A stretch of DNA of 64,000 bases, taken from contig NZ_JBHSGP010000014.1 of the NCBI RefSeq assembly GCF_042654525.1, forward strand, positions 1,426,001 through 1,490,000. Reading direction: 5' to 3'. Origin of the DNA: Geojedonia litorea (GTDB taxonomy: Bacteria; Bacteroidota; Bacteroidia; Flavobacteriales; Flavobacteriaceae). Under the pieces are notes generated by a model that was not told where the DNA came from, did not search any database, and saw nothing but the letters and a program-made list of their open reading frames with translations. Every line of letters starts with the position of its first letter. The first letter of the stretch is position 1. A program made the translations under genes and the position numbers. Positions 7,697-16,661 of this stretch are shown here, in pieces.

Positions 7697-8962
7697 TTAA
7701 AGATCATATTGTTTAATCTTTCTGTAAAGCGTACGCTCACTTATACCTAACTCTGCCGCGGCAAGTTTTCGTTTTCCGTGATGTCTCTCTAACGATTTTT
7801 TTATTAACTCTAGTTCTTTATCTTGAAGCGAAAGTGTTTCTTCCTCTTCAATTTCTTCAGCAAAATGATATTTGTCATTTGTTGGTTCAACTAAGTCTTG
7901 TAAATCATTGTTGCTTTGAGCAATGGGTAACGCCTCTAAATCTTCAATGGCATCATCATAATCTTCAGGTTCAGACGTGCCGTAAATTTTTTGAATTAAT
8001 CGCTCATTGTCTTTTTCGACCTCTTTCACATTGCCCTTTTTCATAAGCTCCATAGTGAGTTTTTTGAGATCGTTAAGGTCGCCTTTCATATCGAACAACA
8101 CCTTGTACAAAATTTCACGTTCACTACTAAAGTCACTATCAGCTTTTGTATGATTTATAACTGCAGGTAAATTATTGCCCAAATTTGGTAAATAGCTATG
8201 TAAAGTTTGAGCGTTGATGGTTCGGTTTTGCTCTAAAACTGAAATCTGTTCGGCAACGTTTCGCAATTGACGAATATTTCCATTCCAACGATATTTAAGC
8301 AAAAGTGCAACTGCCTCATCTGTTAATTTGATAGTTGGCATTTTGTATTTTAAGGCAAAATCACTGGCAAATTTTCTGAATAATAAATGAATGTCGTCCT
8401 TGCGTTCACGAAGCGGTGGAATATTAATCTCGATGGTGCTTAACCTATAATAGAGATCTTCTCTAAATTTTTCCTTTTTTATGGCTTCAAACATATTCAC
8501 ATTTGTAGCAGCCACAATGCGAACATTTGTTTTTTGAACCTTACTTGAGCCTACTTTAATAAATTCGCCGTTCTCCAAAACGCGCAATAATCTCACTTGA
8601 GTAGTTAAAGGGAGTTCGCCTACTTCGTCAAGAAATATGGTCCCTCCGTCGGCGACTTCAAAATAACCTTCTCTGGTTTGTGTAGCGCCTGTGAACGATC
8701 CTTTTTCATGACCAAATAGTTCACTGTCTATCGTCCCTTCGGGGATGGCGCCGCAATTCACAGCAATATACTTACCATGCTTGCGGTGCGATAATTGGTG
8801 TATAATTTTAGGAATACTTTCTTTTCCAACACCACTTTCCCCTGTCACTAAAACCGAAATATCAGTTGGCGCAACTTGTATGGCTTTTTCTATAGCACGA
8901 TTGAGTTTAGCATCATTACCAATGATGCCAAATCGTTGTTTTATAGCTTGAATAGATTCCAT
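7697..8962 (-). CDS. Sigma-54-dependent transcriptional activator without a sensory domain
   Basis: The 421-residue protein starts almost directly with the AAA+ domain: Walker A GESGVGKE (41-48), the sigma-54 contact loop GSFTGA (88-93), Walker B GGTIFLDEVGELP (106-118), and the arginine-finger region near FREDLYYRLS. An acidic linker (about 330-380) leads to a C-terminal Fis-type helix-turn-helix (LAAAELGISERTLYRKI). There is no receiver, GAF or PAS domain, so activity may be controlled by level, partner or ligand rather than phosphorylation. It sits 9 bases after miaB in the miaB-lptE-secG operon. Targets are unknown; a TGGCAC box lies upstream of groES 2 kb away. Confidence 0.9.
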   Translation of the reverse strand: MESIQAIKQRFGIIGNDAKLNRAIEKAIQVAPTDISVLVTGESGVGKESIPKIIHQLSHRKHGKYIAVNCGAIPEGTIDSELFGHEKGSFTGATQTREGYFEVADGGTIFLDEVGELPLTTQVRLLRVLENGEFIKVGSSKVQKTNVRIVAATNVNMFEAIKKEKFREDLYYRLSTIEINIPPLRERKDDIHLLFRKFASDFALKYKMPTIKLTDEAVALLLKYRWNGNIRQLRNVAEQISVLEQNRTINAQTLHSYLPNLGNNLPAVINHTKADSDFSSEREILYKVLFDMKGDLNDLKKLTMELMKKGNVKEVEKDNERLIQKIYGTSEPEDYDDAIEDLEALPIAQSNNDLQDLVEPTNDKYHFAEEIEEEETLSLQDKELELIKKSLERHHGKRKLAAAELGISERTLYRKIKQYDL

Positions 8963-8970
8963 TTATAGTA

Positions 8971-10416
8971 TTAGTTATTTTCAGAATACCCAACTGCCTC
9001 ACCAATTAGCGTGGCACTGGTACAATCGGTAATTTTTACATTTACAAAATCACCCACCTTATAATGTGCTTTTGGAAATACGACCATGGTATTTTGGCTA
9101 TTTCGTCCTGCCCAATGTGCGTCAGATTTTTTAGAAGACTTTTCAATTAAAACTTCTTCAACTTTTCCTAAATGCTGTTGGGTTCTATATGCGCTGTGTT
9201 TTTGTTGTAAATCTACAATTTCAGCTAACCTACGTTTTTTGATAGGTTCAGGAACATCGTCTTCCATTTTACGTTCTGCCAATGTCCCAGGTCGTTCAGA
9301 ATAAGCAAACATATAACCAAAATCATATTTTACATAGTCCATAAGACTCAAAGTATCTTGATGATCTGCTTCAGTTTCAGTTGGAAACCCGGTAATCATG
9401 TCCTGACTTATTCCGCAATCAGGAATGATGCGTCTAATGTTGTCAATTAAGGTTTTGTATTCTTCAACAGTATGCTGACGATTCATTTCTTTCAAAATAC
9501 GATCACTGCCACTTTGAACCGGCAAATGGATGTAATTACAAATGTTACGATATTTTGCCATAGTTTCCACCACATCCAAGGTCATATCCTGTGGATTTGA
9601 TGTTGAAAAACGAATCCGCATTTTAGGCTGTGCTTTTGCACAAAGCTCTAAAAGATTTGAAAAATTAACTGCTGTTGCTTTTTGAAGTTCTGAAGCTTTT
9701 TCGAAATCTTTTTTAAGCCCGCCACCATACCATAGATAACTGTCAACGTTTTGGCCTAAAAGTGTAATTTCTTTATAACCTTTGTTCCATAAATCATTCA
9801 CTTCTTCAATTATACTTTGTGGGTCTCTACTACGTTCTCGTCCTCGGGTAAAGGGAACTACACAAAACGTACACATATTATCACAACCACGAGTTATTGA
9901 CACAAATGCCGTAACACCATTAGTGTTTAATCGCACTGGTGAAATATCACCATAGGTTTCATCCTTGGATAGAATTACATTCACTGCATCTCTTCCTTCA
10001 TCAACTTCGGCAATTAAATTTGGCAAATCTTTATAGGCATCTGGTCCTACAACAAGATCCACAATTTTTTCTTCTTCAAGAAATTTGCTTTTTAGTCGCT
10101 CGGCCATACAGCCCAAAACCCCAACCTTCATGTTAGGGTTAATTTTTTTTACGGCATTGTATTTTTGAAGACGTTTACGCACGGTTTGTTCGGCCTTATC
10201 TCTAATAGAGCAAGTATTTACCAGAACTAAATCGGCTTCTTCTAAATGTGCAGTTGTATTAAAACCTTCAGAAGATAAAATAGAAGCCACAATCTCACTA
10301 TCACTAAAGTTCATGGCACAGCCATAACTTTCTATATAGAGTTTGCGGGTATTCTCTTTTTTTTCTTCTAAAATGAGGTGTTCACCCTGTTTATTTTCGT
10401 CTATTATCTTTTCCAT
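8971..10416 (-). CDS. miaB: tRNA methylthiotransferase MiaB
   Basis: This 481-residue radical-SAM enzyme adds the 2-methylthio group to i6A37 in tRNAs reading UNN codons. The N-terminal UPF0004 domain carries the three cluster cysteines Cys33, Cys69 and Cys103; the radical-SAM CxxxCxxC motif is Cys178/182/185 (CDNMCTFC); a C-terminal TRAM domain ends the protein. The N-terminus is extended by about 20 charged residues, as is usual in flavobacteria. It is the first gene of the minus-strand operon running to secG. Confidence 0.95.
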   Translation of the reverse strand: MEKIIDENKQGEHLILEEKKENTRKLYIESYGCAMNFSDSEIVASILSSEGFNTTAHLEEADLVLVNTCSIRDKAEQTVRKRLQKYNAVKKINPNMKVGVLGCMAERLKSKFLEEEKIVDLVVGPDAYKDLPNLIAEVDEGRDAVNVILSKDETYGDISPVRLNTNGVTAFVSITRGCDNMCTFCVVPFTRGRERSRDPQSIIEEVNDLWNKGYKEITLLGQNVDSYLWYGGGLKKDFEKASELQKATAVNFSNLLELCAKAQPKMRIRFSTSNPQDMTLDVVETMAKYRNICNYIHLPVQSGSDRILKEMNRQHTVEEYKTLIDNIRRIIPDCGISQDMITGFPTETEADHQDTLSLMDYVKYDFGYMFAYSERPGTLAERKMEDDVPEPIKKRRLAEIVDLQQKHSAYRTQQHLGKVEEVLIEKSSKKSDAHWAGRNSQNTMVVFPKAHYKVGDFVNVKITDCTSATLIGEAVGYSENN

Positions 10417-10498
10417 AAAATTACTGAAACTACTCTAGGTCAATATTCATGCCGCCCTAGAAAAAAGAGCAAGTGCAAAGATACAATTTTTTAAACAC

Positions 10499-10515
10499 TA
10501 TGACAAAGTGTCATA
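10499..10515. promoter_or_regulatory. Perfect inverted repeat between divergent genes
   Basis: TATGACA-AAG-TGTCATA is a 7-3-7 perfect inverted repeat lying 83 bases upstream of miaB and 73 bases upstream of the divergent membrane-protein gene. The TGACA-N3-TGTCA core resembles the CTGACAAACTTTCAG element upstream of groES. It has no T-run, so it is more likely an operator than a terminator. The binding protein is unknown. Confidence 0.45.
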
Positions 10516-10587
10516 ATGTGATTTATTTTTTGAATATGTTAAATAATTAAACTTACTTTGAATTATTGCTAACCTAAATATTAAGAG

Positions 10588-11370
10588 ATGACTGTTTCAG
10601 AAATTCAACAAAAAATAAGTAATGCTAAAGCCCTTGAATTCGGTGATATTTTCAACAAATCAATTGAGCTATTCAAAAAAAGCTGGCTCTATGGGTTTTT
10701 GTTTCAATTGTTCGTTATCATTATCATGCTCCCATTTTTAATTGTTTTATATGTGCCATTGCTTATGTCAATGCTGGCACAAGCCGAGAGTGGACATGTA
10801 GATCCTGAAACATTTAGTGGGTTATTTGCAGGCTTTACGGCATTTTATCTAGTACTTTTCTTTGTTGGTATCTTGGCAGCATCTGTAATTCAATTGGCGC
10901 TTCATGCTGGGTTTTATAGAATTATTAGAGCTATTGATCAAGGTCAGGATGTAAAGGCCGCGGATCTATTTTACTTTTTAAAAGGAAAATATTTTGGAAG
11001 TGTGACCTTGCTTATGTTAGCAACTATGCTAATCTCATTCGCTTTTGCATTACTATGCTATATTCCACTTATTTATGCATTTATACCAATTCTATTTTTT
11101 ACACTAGTCTATGCTTTTAATCCAGAAATGAGTATTGGAGATATTGTTAAAGTCAGCTTTAATTTAGGTACTAAAAAGTGGTTATTGTCATTTGGTTTGC
11201 TAATTGTATCATATCTAATTGTGGTTCTACTTGTAATAGTGACTTGTGGTATAGGTTCACTATTTTTATCACCTTTTATTTATTTGCCTTTATATTTTAT
11301 CTACAAAGAAGTTGTTGGCTTTGAGAATCTAGATGAAGTAGATTCTATCGGAAAATCGGAGACCTTTTAA
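10588..11370 (+). CDS. Multi-pass membrane protein of unknown function
   Basis: The 260-residue protein has about five or six hydrophobic segments (near 36-60, 85-110, 145-180 and 205-240) and a soluble N-terminus (EIQQKISNAKALEFGDIFNKSIELFKKSW). This layout, with the segment 'FGDIFNKSIELFKKSW' before the first helix, recurs in uncharacterised Bacteroidota membrane proteins that are sometimes named by error as carotenoid oxygenases; no metal-binding histidine set is seen to support that. It is transcribed away from miaB and is 46 bases from the next gene. Confidence 0.75.
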   Translation: MTVSEIQQKISNAKALEFGDIFNKSIELFKKSWLYGFLFQLFVIIIMLPFLIVLYVPLLMSMLAQAESGHVDPETFSGLFAGFTAFYLVLFFVGILAASVIQLALHAGFYRIIRAIDQGQDVKAADLFYFLKGKYFGSVTLLMLATMLISFAFALLCYIPLIYAFIPILFFTLVYAFNPEMSIGDIVKVSFNLGTKKWLLSFGLLIVSYLIVVLLVIVTCGIGSLFLSPFIYLPLYFIYKEVVGFENLDEVDSIGKSETF

Positions 11371-11416
11371 CGCAACCTTTTTCCATATTTTGTATCTATA
11401 GGTAAACTCTAAGGTT

Positions 11417-12652
11417 ATGAAAAAAGGAGTATACATTATTTGTGCCTTACTGTTGTGGTCTTGCAGTAATGATTTTTCTGATTTTGAGATTATTGATGTT
11501 GCAACTCCTAAAGTAATAACCAAGGTTGACTTTAGGACTCAAATTGAGTCTCAATCGCCAAAACCCATCACCGATGCAGGGAAAATTTATGCTTATAATA
11601 ATTTAATTTTTATAAGTGATAAATTGCTTGGGATTCATGTTGTAGATAACTCAAATCCTTCAAGCCCTAGGCCATTGACCTTTTTAAAAATACCCGGCAA
11701 TGAGGATATGGCGGTAAAAGATGGGTTTTTATATGCTGATAGCGCTGTAGATCTTGTTGTTTTTGATATTTCAAATACCAGTGACATTAAACGTGTCGAA
11801 ATCCTAGAAGATGTGTTTGATAATTATAATTTTCAATTTCCATTCGATTCATGGAGTACAAGAATTGATATGGGAGATTATGACTCTAATACCGAAATTA
11901 TTGTTGGGTGGACTTTTGAGAAACGGATAGTTCCTAAAGCAGAAAATTCATTGGTCTTTCAAACTTTTGAAAGTGCTAATAGCAATAGTAGTAATGGTGG
12001 AAATATAGGTGCTGGGGGTTCATTGGCGCGCTTTCAAATTGTTGAAAATTATCTATATACCGTGGGTTGGCATGAAATGAACATCTTTAATATTGCAAAT
12101 CTTTCTCAACCTAGATTTATAACTACAAATTATGCAGGAAATAATATTGAAACCTTATTTGAAGCAGATGGTTACTTATATATAGGAAGTACAGATGGAA
12201 TGTATATCTATGGATTAGATAATCCTGAAAGCCCAAATTACATTTCTGAATTTGTTCATTGGACAGGTTGTGACCCAGTAGTAGTAGATGGAAATTATGC
12301 CTATCTTACTATAAGGGGAGGAAATAATTGTGGTAATCAAGAAAGTGTTTTGGAAGTAATTGATGTCAGTAATAAAGCCACACCAACACTAGTAGCTACA
12401 TATAGTTTGGACAACCCTTACGGACTGGGTTTTAAAAACGATAACTTATTTGTTTGTGATGGTTCATCTGGGTTAAAAGTTTATAAAAAGAATGACCCAT
12501 TAAATCTACAACTAGTACAGAAGTTTGAAAATATTCAAGCTACAGATGTTATTCCTTTAAATAATACTTTAGTAATGGTGGGTGATAATGTCATTTACCA
12601 ATATGAATACGCTAATAACACCATAACCTTATTAAGTACCTATAAGTTATAA
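11417..12652 (+). CDS. LVIVD-repeat surface lipoprotein
   Basis: The 411-residue protein begins MKKGVYIICALLLWSC with a lipobox Cys16, so it is lipid-anchored. The mature part repeats a beta-propeller-like unit with the pattern 'N-x-L(F/Y)I... G(I/L)xVxDxSNPSSP', for example GIHVVDNSNPSSPRPL, VVFDISNTSDI, MNIFNIANLSQP, MYIYGLDNPESP and LEVIDVSNKATP. This is the LVIVD repeat. The function of such proteins is not established. It is followed by a strong terminator. Confidence 0.82.
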   Translation: MKKGVYIICALLLWSCSNDFSDFEIIDVATPKVITKVDFRTQIESQSPKPITDAGKIYAYNNLIFISDKLLGIHVVDNSNPSSPRPLTFLKIPGNEDMAVKDGFLYADSAVDLVVFDISNTSDIKRVEILEDVFDNYNFQFPFDSWSTRIDMGDYDSNTEIIVGWTFEKRIVPKAENSLVFQTFESANSNSSNGGNIGAGGSLARFQIVENYLYTVGWHEMNIFNIANLSQPRFITTNYAGNNIETLFEADGYLYIGSTDGMYIYGLDNPESPNYISEFVHWTGCDPVVVDGNYAYLTIRGGNNCGNQESVLEVIDVSNKATPTLVATYSLDNPYGLGFKNDNLFVCDGSSGLKVYKKNDPLNLQLVQKFENIQATDVIPLNNTLVMVGDNVIYQYEYANNTITLLSTYKL

Positions 12653-12674
12653 TCCTAGTTACCAAGTAGACATA

Positions 12675-12699
12675 AAGCCTGATGTATCAGGCTTTTTTT
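12675..12699 (+). terminator. Terminator after the LVIVD lipoprotein
   Basis: AAGCCTGA / TCAGGCTT (12675-12682 and 12687-12694) with a 4-base loop is followed by T7. Confidence 0.88.
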
Positions 12700-12787
12700 A
12701 TTTAATTAGGGTGTAGAAATCTTGTAAATAATGGGCTTAAACCCAATTGATACAATTAAAAATTAGGTTCGATAATTTTTTTTCATA

Positions 12788-12795
12788 TACATTTG
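12788..12795 (+). promoter_or_regulatory. Bacteroidota-type -7 box (TACATTTG) of topA
   Basis: TACATTTG matches the TAnnTTTG consensus of the primary sigma factor of this phylum and ends 20 bases before the topA ATG. No clean TTG is seen at the expected -33 distance, so the match is partial. Confidence 0.55.
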
Positions 12796-12815
12796 TAGCC
12801 TGAAAAAATCTCAAT

Positions 12816-15305
12816 ATGGCGAAGAATTTAGTAATTGTAGAGTCACCAGCAAAGGCAAAAACCATTGAAAAATTTCTTGGAAAAGATTATAAAGTAGAAT
12901 CCAGTTTTGGGCATATCGCAGACTTGCCCTCCAAAGAATTGGGTGTTGATGTTGAAGGTGATTTTAAACCTAAATATCAAGTTTCTAGAGATAAACGCGA
13001 TGTCGTAAAGAAACTCAAAGATCTAGCAAGTAAAGCCGATATGGTTTGGCTAGCAAGTGATGAGGATCGTGAAGGAGAAGCCATTGCGTGGCATTTAGCC
13101 GAAACACTTAAGTTAGATAAAAGTAAGACCAAACGTATAGTTTTTCATGAGATTACAAAAAGCGCCATTCAAAAGGCTATTGAGAATCCCCGTGGCATAG
13201 ACTATGATTTGGTAGATGCTCAACAAGCACGTCGAGTATTAGATAGAATAGTGGGTTATGAATTATCACCAGTGCTTTGGCGCAAAGTAAAAGGCGGTCT
13301 TTCAGCGGGGCGTGTACAATCAGTTTCGGTGCGCTTAATCGTTGAACGTGAACGTGAAATTCAAGATTTTTCAACCGAAGCTTTTTTTAGAATCGATGCC
13401 GAATTTGCAAATTCAGACGGTCAGACCTTTAAAGCCAAGTTGCCTAAAAACTTTTCATCTAAAGCTGAAGCAAATCAATTTTTACAGCTTAACGCTTCAG
13501 CTAATTTTAAGGTAGGGGATTTAGAGAAAAAACCTGCTAAAAAATCACCTGCAGCACCATTTACTACATCAACCTTGCAGCAAGAGGCAGCACGTAAATT
13601 AGGGTTTTCAGTGAGTCGGACTATGACCAATGCACAACGATTATATGAAGCAGGATTGATTACCTACATGAGAACCGATAGTGTGAACTTATCACAAGAA
13701 GCACGTAATGGTGCAAAGTCAGCTATTGAAAGTGCTTATGGTTCATCCTATAGTAAACCAAGAAATTATAAGGGAAAGGCAAAAGGGGCTCAAGAAGCAC
13801 ATGAGGCCATTAGACCAACTGATTTTTCACGAAATTCAATATCGGTAGATAGAGATCAGGATCGATTATATGATCTAATTTGGAAACGCGCGATTGCTTC
13901 TCAAATGGCCGAAGCTCAATTAGAACGTACTAATGTAAGAATTGAAGCTTCAACGCATCAAGAAACTTTTACAGCTAATGGAGAAGTAATAAAGTTTGAT
14001 GGATTTTTAAAAGTCTATTTAGAAGGAACTGACGATGAAGATTTAGAGCAAGAAGGTATGTTGCCTACCTTGAGAGTGAAGGAAGCGCTTCAAAATAATT
14101 ATATTACTGCAACCGAGCGTTACACCAGACCGCCTTATCGATATACCGAAGCATCCTTGGTTAAAAAACTTGAAGAGTTAGGTATAGGTAGACCGTCAAC
14201 ATATGCACCAACAATTTCTACCATTCAAAATAGAAATTATGTTGAAAAAGGTAATGTAGAAGGTGAAGAACGTAAATACGTTCAACTTACGCTTAAAAAA
14301 GGCAGTATAAATGATAAAACTCTTACAGAGAAGGTGGGTTCAGATAAAGGTAAACTTGTACCTACAGATATTGGGATGATTGTAACCGATTTTCTGGTCA
14401 CGCATTTTGAACATATTCTAGATTATCATTTTACGGCAAAAGTTGAAGAAGACTTTGATGATATTGCAGAAGGAAAGGTAGATTGGTCAAAAATGATGAA
14501 AGATTTTTACAAAGAATTTCATCCACAAGTTGAAGATGTTCAAGAGAATGCCGATAGAGAATCTGGTGAACGTGTATTGGGGACTGACCCAAAAACAGGA
14601 AGACAGGTTAGCGTACGATTAGGTAAGTTTGGGCCAATGGTTCAAATAGGAATGGCTGAAGAAGAAGAGAAACCTTTATTTGCAAGTTTATCCCCAGACC
14701 AGCAATTGAATACCATAACTTATGAAGAAGCTATGGATTTATTCAAATTACCAAAACAATTGGGTAATTACAAAGGAGAAACACTCGAAGTAAATAACGG
14801 CCGATTTGGTCCCTATGTAAGATATGGCAAAAAATTCGTGTCATTGCCAGCCGGTGTTGATGCTTTAAGTGTTGAGTTGGAAGATGCTATTGAATTGATA
14901 AAAGAAAAGGAAGCCGCAGATGCTCCTATATATATGTATAAAGGACTTCCAGTTCAAAAAGGTAAGGGACGTTTTGGACCATTTATTAAGTGGAACAACA
15001 CTTTTATCAATGTAAATAAAAAATACGATTGGGATAATTTATCAGATAATGATATAATAACCTTGATTGAAGATAAAATTCAAAAAGAAAAGGATAAATT
15101 AGTCCAAAATTGGGAATCTGAAGGAATTCGAATTGAAAAAGCACGTTGGGGCAGACACCATATTATTAAAGGAAAGGTTAAAGTTGAACTACCCAAAACG
15201 GTTGATGTTTCTAAAATGACATTAGAACAAGCCAAAGTGGAGATCGAAAAGAAGACGCCTAAAAAGAAAACAACAAAAAAAGCAAGCACGTCTAAAAAGA
15301 AATAA
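12816..15305 (+). CDS. topA: DNA topoisomerase I
   Basis: This type IA topoisomerase (829 residues) relaxes negative supercoils. It opens with the Toprim domain (LVIVESPAKAKTIEKFLG and the acidic DEDREGEAIAWH motif), and has the active-site tyrosine in GLITYMRTDSV. After the core, the C-terminus carries repeated GRFGP(Y/F)(V/I) modules (such as NGRFGPYVRYG and KGRFGPFIKW) in place of zinc ribbons, and a lysine-rich tail (KKKTTKKASTSKKK). Four bases separate it from the next gene, so the two are co-transcribed. Confidence 0.97.
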   Translation: MAKNLVIVESPAKAKTIEKFLGKDYKVESSFGHIADLPSKELGVDVEGDFKPKYQVSRDKRDVVKKLKDLASKADMVWLASDEDREGEAIAWHLAETLKLDKSKTKRIVFHEITKSAIQKAIENPRGIDYDLVDAQQARRVLDRIVGYELSPVLWRKVKGGLSAGRVQSVSVRLIVEREREIQDFSTEAFFRIDAEFANSDGQTFKAKLPKNFSSKAEANQFLQLNASANFKVGDLEKKPAKKSPAAPFTTSTLQQEAARKLGFSVSRTMTNAQRLYEAGLITYMRTDSVNLSQEARNGAKSAIESAYGSSYSKPRNYKGKAKGAQEAHEAIRPTDFSRNSISVDRDQDRLYDLIWKRAIASQMAEAQLERTNVRIEASTHQETFTANGEVIKFDGFLKVYLEGTDDEDLEQEGMLPTLRVKEALQNNYITATERYTRPPYRYTEASLVKKLEELGIGRPSTYAPTISTIQNRNYVEKGNVEGEERKYVQLTLKKGSINDKTLTEKVGSDKGKLVPTDIGMIVTDFLVTHFEHILDYHFTAKVEEDFDDIAEGKVDWSKMMKDFYKEFHPQVEDVQENADRESGERVLGTDPKTGRQVSVRLGKFGPMVQIGMAEEEEKPLFASLSPDQQLNTITYEEAMDLFKLPKQLGNYKGETLEVNNGRFGPYVRYGKKFVSLPAGVDALSVELEDAIELIKEKEAADAPIYMYKGLPVQKGKGRFGPFIKWNNTFINVNKKYDWDNLSDNDIITLIEDKIQKEKDKLVQNWESEGIRIEKARWGRHHIIKGKVKVELPKTVDVSKMTLEQAKVEIEKKTPKKKTTKKASTSKKK

Positions 15306-15308
15306 TAT

Positions 15309-16472
15309 ATGATCTTTAATTTTTTGTCTCCAGTTTCAGATGAGGTATTAGCGCATAATGAATTATTACCTGAACAAACTCTTGGAAAAAAATTAAGAAT
15401 CCATACGCAGCAAAGAGGTATTCCAGAATTAGATGATGTAAAAATTGCAATAATTGGTGTCTTGGAGAATAGGAATGACATTAATTATTTAGATGAAACT
15501 ATTCACTTTAATGAAGTTAGACGATCATTGTATGGTTTGTTTCCTGGTAATTGGTACACAGAAATTGCCGACTTGGGCGATATTTTAAAAGGAGACTCTG
15601 TTGAAGATACTTATTTTGCCCTTCGAACTACAATCACTGTTTTAATTGAGAAGAAAATCATTCCTATTATATTAGGAGGAAGTCAGGATTTGACTTATGC
15701 AGTTTATAGAGCATATGACAATTTACAGCCTATGGTTAATATTGTCAATGTAGACAGTAACTTTGATTTAGGAGATTCATCTTTACCTATTAATAATAAC
15801 AGCTATTTAGGTAAAATTATTTTAGAGCAACCTTATAACCTGTTTAATTATTCAACCATAGGATACCAAACCTATTTTAATTCACAGGAAGAAATTGACC
15901 TAATGGACAATCTTTATTTTGAGGCGTATCGCTTGGGTGAGGTTTCAAATAAGCTTAATTTGGTTGAACCCGTAATGAGAGATGCGCATATTGTGTCAAT
16001 GGACCTAAAATCGGTTAAGGCTTCAGAAGTGGGATTCAAACAATCAATATCACCAAATGGTTTAGACGGAAAAGAAATTTGTACTATTGCGCGGTACGCA
16101 GGTATAAGTAATAAAGTATCATCTTTTGGTGTATTTGAATATAAACCAGTACAAGGTGGTTTAAACGCAATGCTAACAGCTCAAATCCTATGGTATTTTG
16201 TTGAAGGTGTAAATTGTCGAACCAAAGATGACGATTTTAAAGATGAAAAAAGCTATCAAAAATATAACGTACTTATTGATAATGAGGAGCTAATATTTTT
16301 TAAAAGTGTAAAAACTGGCCGGTGGTGGATTGAAATACCATTTTTGCCAGATGTTAATAATAAATTAAAAAAACATACGTTATTACCATGCACTCATGAG
16401 GATTATATGGAGGCTAGCCATGGTAAAATCCCCGAAAGATGGTATAAAGCCTACAAAAAGAATAGCTTTTGA
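15309..16472 (+). CDS. Arginase/formimidoylglutamase-fold protein with degenerate metal site
   Basis: The 387-residue protein aligns with the ureohydrolase fold, but the ligands of the two-manganese centre are altered. The family motif GGDH appears as GGSQD (123-127), with Gln for the metal His; D-A-H-x-D appears as DSNFD (149-153), with Asn for His; S-x-D-x-D appears as SMDLK (230-234), with Lys for the second Asp. It is therefore probably not an active arginase or formimidoylglutamase. It follows topA by 4 bases and precedes gldKLMN, separated by a terminator. Its role is unknown; an assembly or regulatory role is possible. Automated pipelines are likely to call it formimidoylglutamase. Confidence 0.78.
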   Translation: MIFNFLSPVSDEVLAHNELLPEQTLGKKLRIHTQQRGIPELDDVKIAIIGVLENRNDINYLDETIHFNEVRRSLYGLFPGNWYTEIADLGDILKGDSVEDTYFALRTTITVLIEKKIIPIILGGSQDLTYAVYRAYDNLQPMVNIVNVDSNFDLGDSSLPINNNSYLGKIILEQPYNLFNYSTIGYQTYFNSQEEIDLMDNLYFEAYRLGEVSNKLNLVEPVMRDAHIVSMDLKSVKASEVGFKQSISPNGLDGKEICTIARYAGISNKVSSFGVFEYKPVQGGLNAMLTAQILWYFVEGVNCRTKDDDFKDEKSYQKYNVLIDNEELIFFKSVKTGRWWIEIPFLPDVNNKLKKHTLLPCTHEDYMEASHGKIPERWYKAYKKNSF

Positions 16473-16485
16473 GTACGGTTTTAAG

Positions 16486-16517
16486 TACACATTTTATCGA
16501 TAAAGTGTATTTTTTTT
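16486..16517 (+). terminator. Terminator after topA/arginase-like operon
   Basis: TACAC and GTGTA pair around an inner palindrome TTTATCGATAAA with a two-base bulge, followed by T8. The 145 bases from here to gldK hold A-tracts (see the repeat entry) and must hold the gldK promoter. Confidence 0.65.
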
Positions 16518-16525
16518 GGGATGAA

Positions 16526-16557
16526 ATGCAAAAAAAATGCAAAAAAAATTGTTTTTT
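16526..16557. repeat. Phased A-tracts: two copies of ATGCAAAAAAA upstream of gldK
   Basis: ATGCAAAAAAA occurs twice in direct succession (16526-16536 and 16537-16547), followed by ATTG and T7. The 11-base spacing is one helical turn, which favours intrinsic bending. It lies about 105 bases before gldK. A regulatory role is inference. Confidence 0.45.
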
Positions 16558-16661
16558 TGAAAATATATAAATATGTTTACTGCCTTGAAATGAATTAGTA
16601 ACATTTTGTGTTGCTAAGAATTTCGTAAATTATAACTAAATAATTTAACCTCGAGTTTATT

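Noticed and set aside
15309..16472. Formimidoylglutamase of histidine degradation
   Set aside because: Metal-binding residues are replaced and no other hut genes are nearby.
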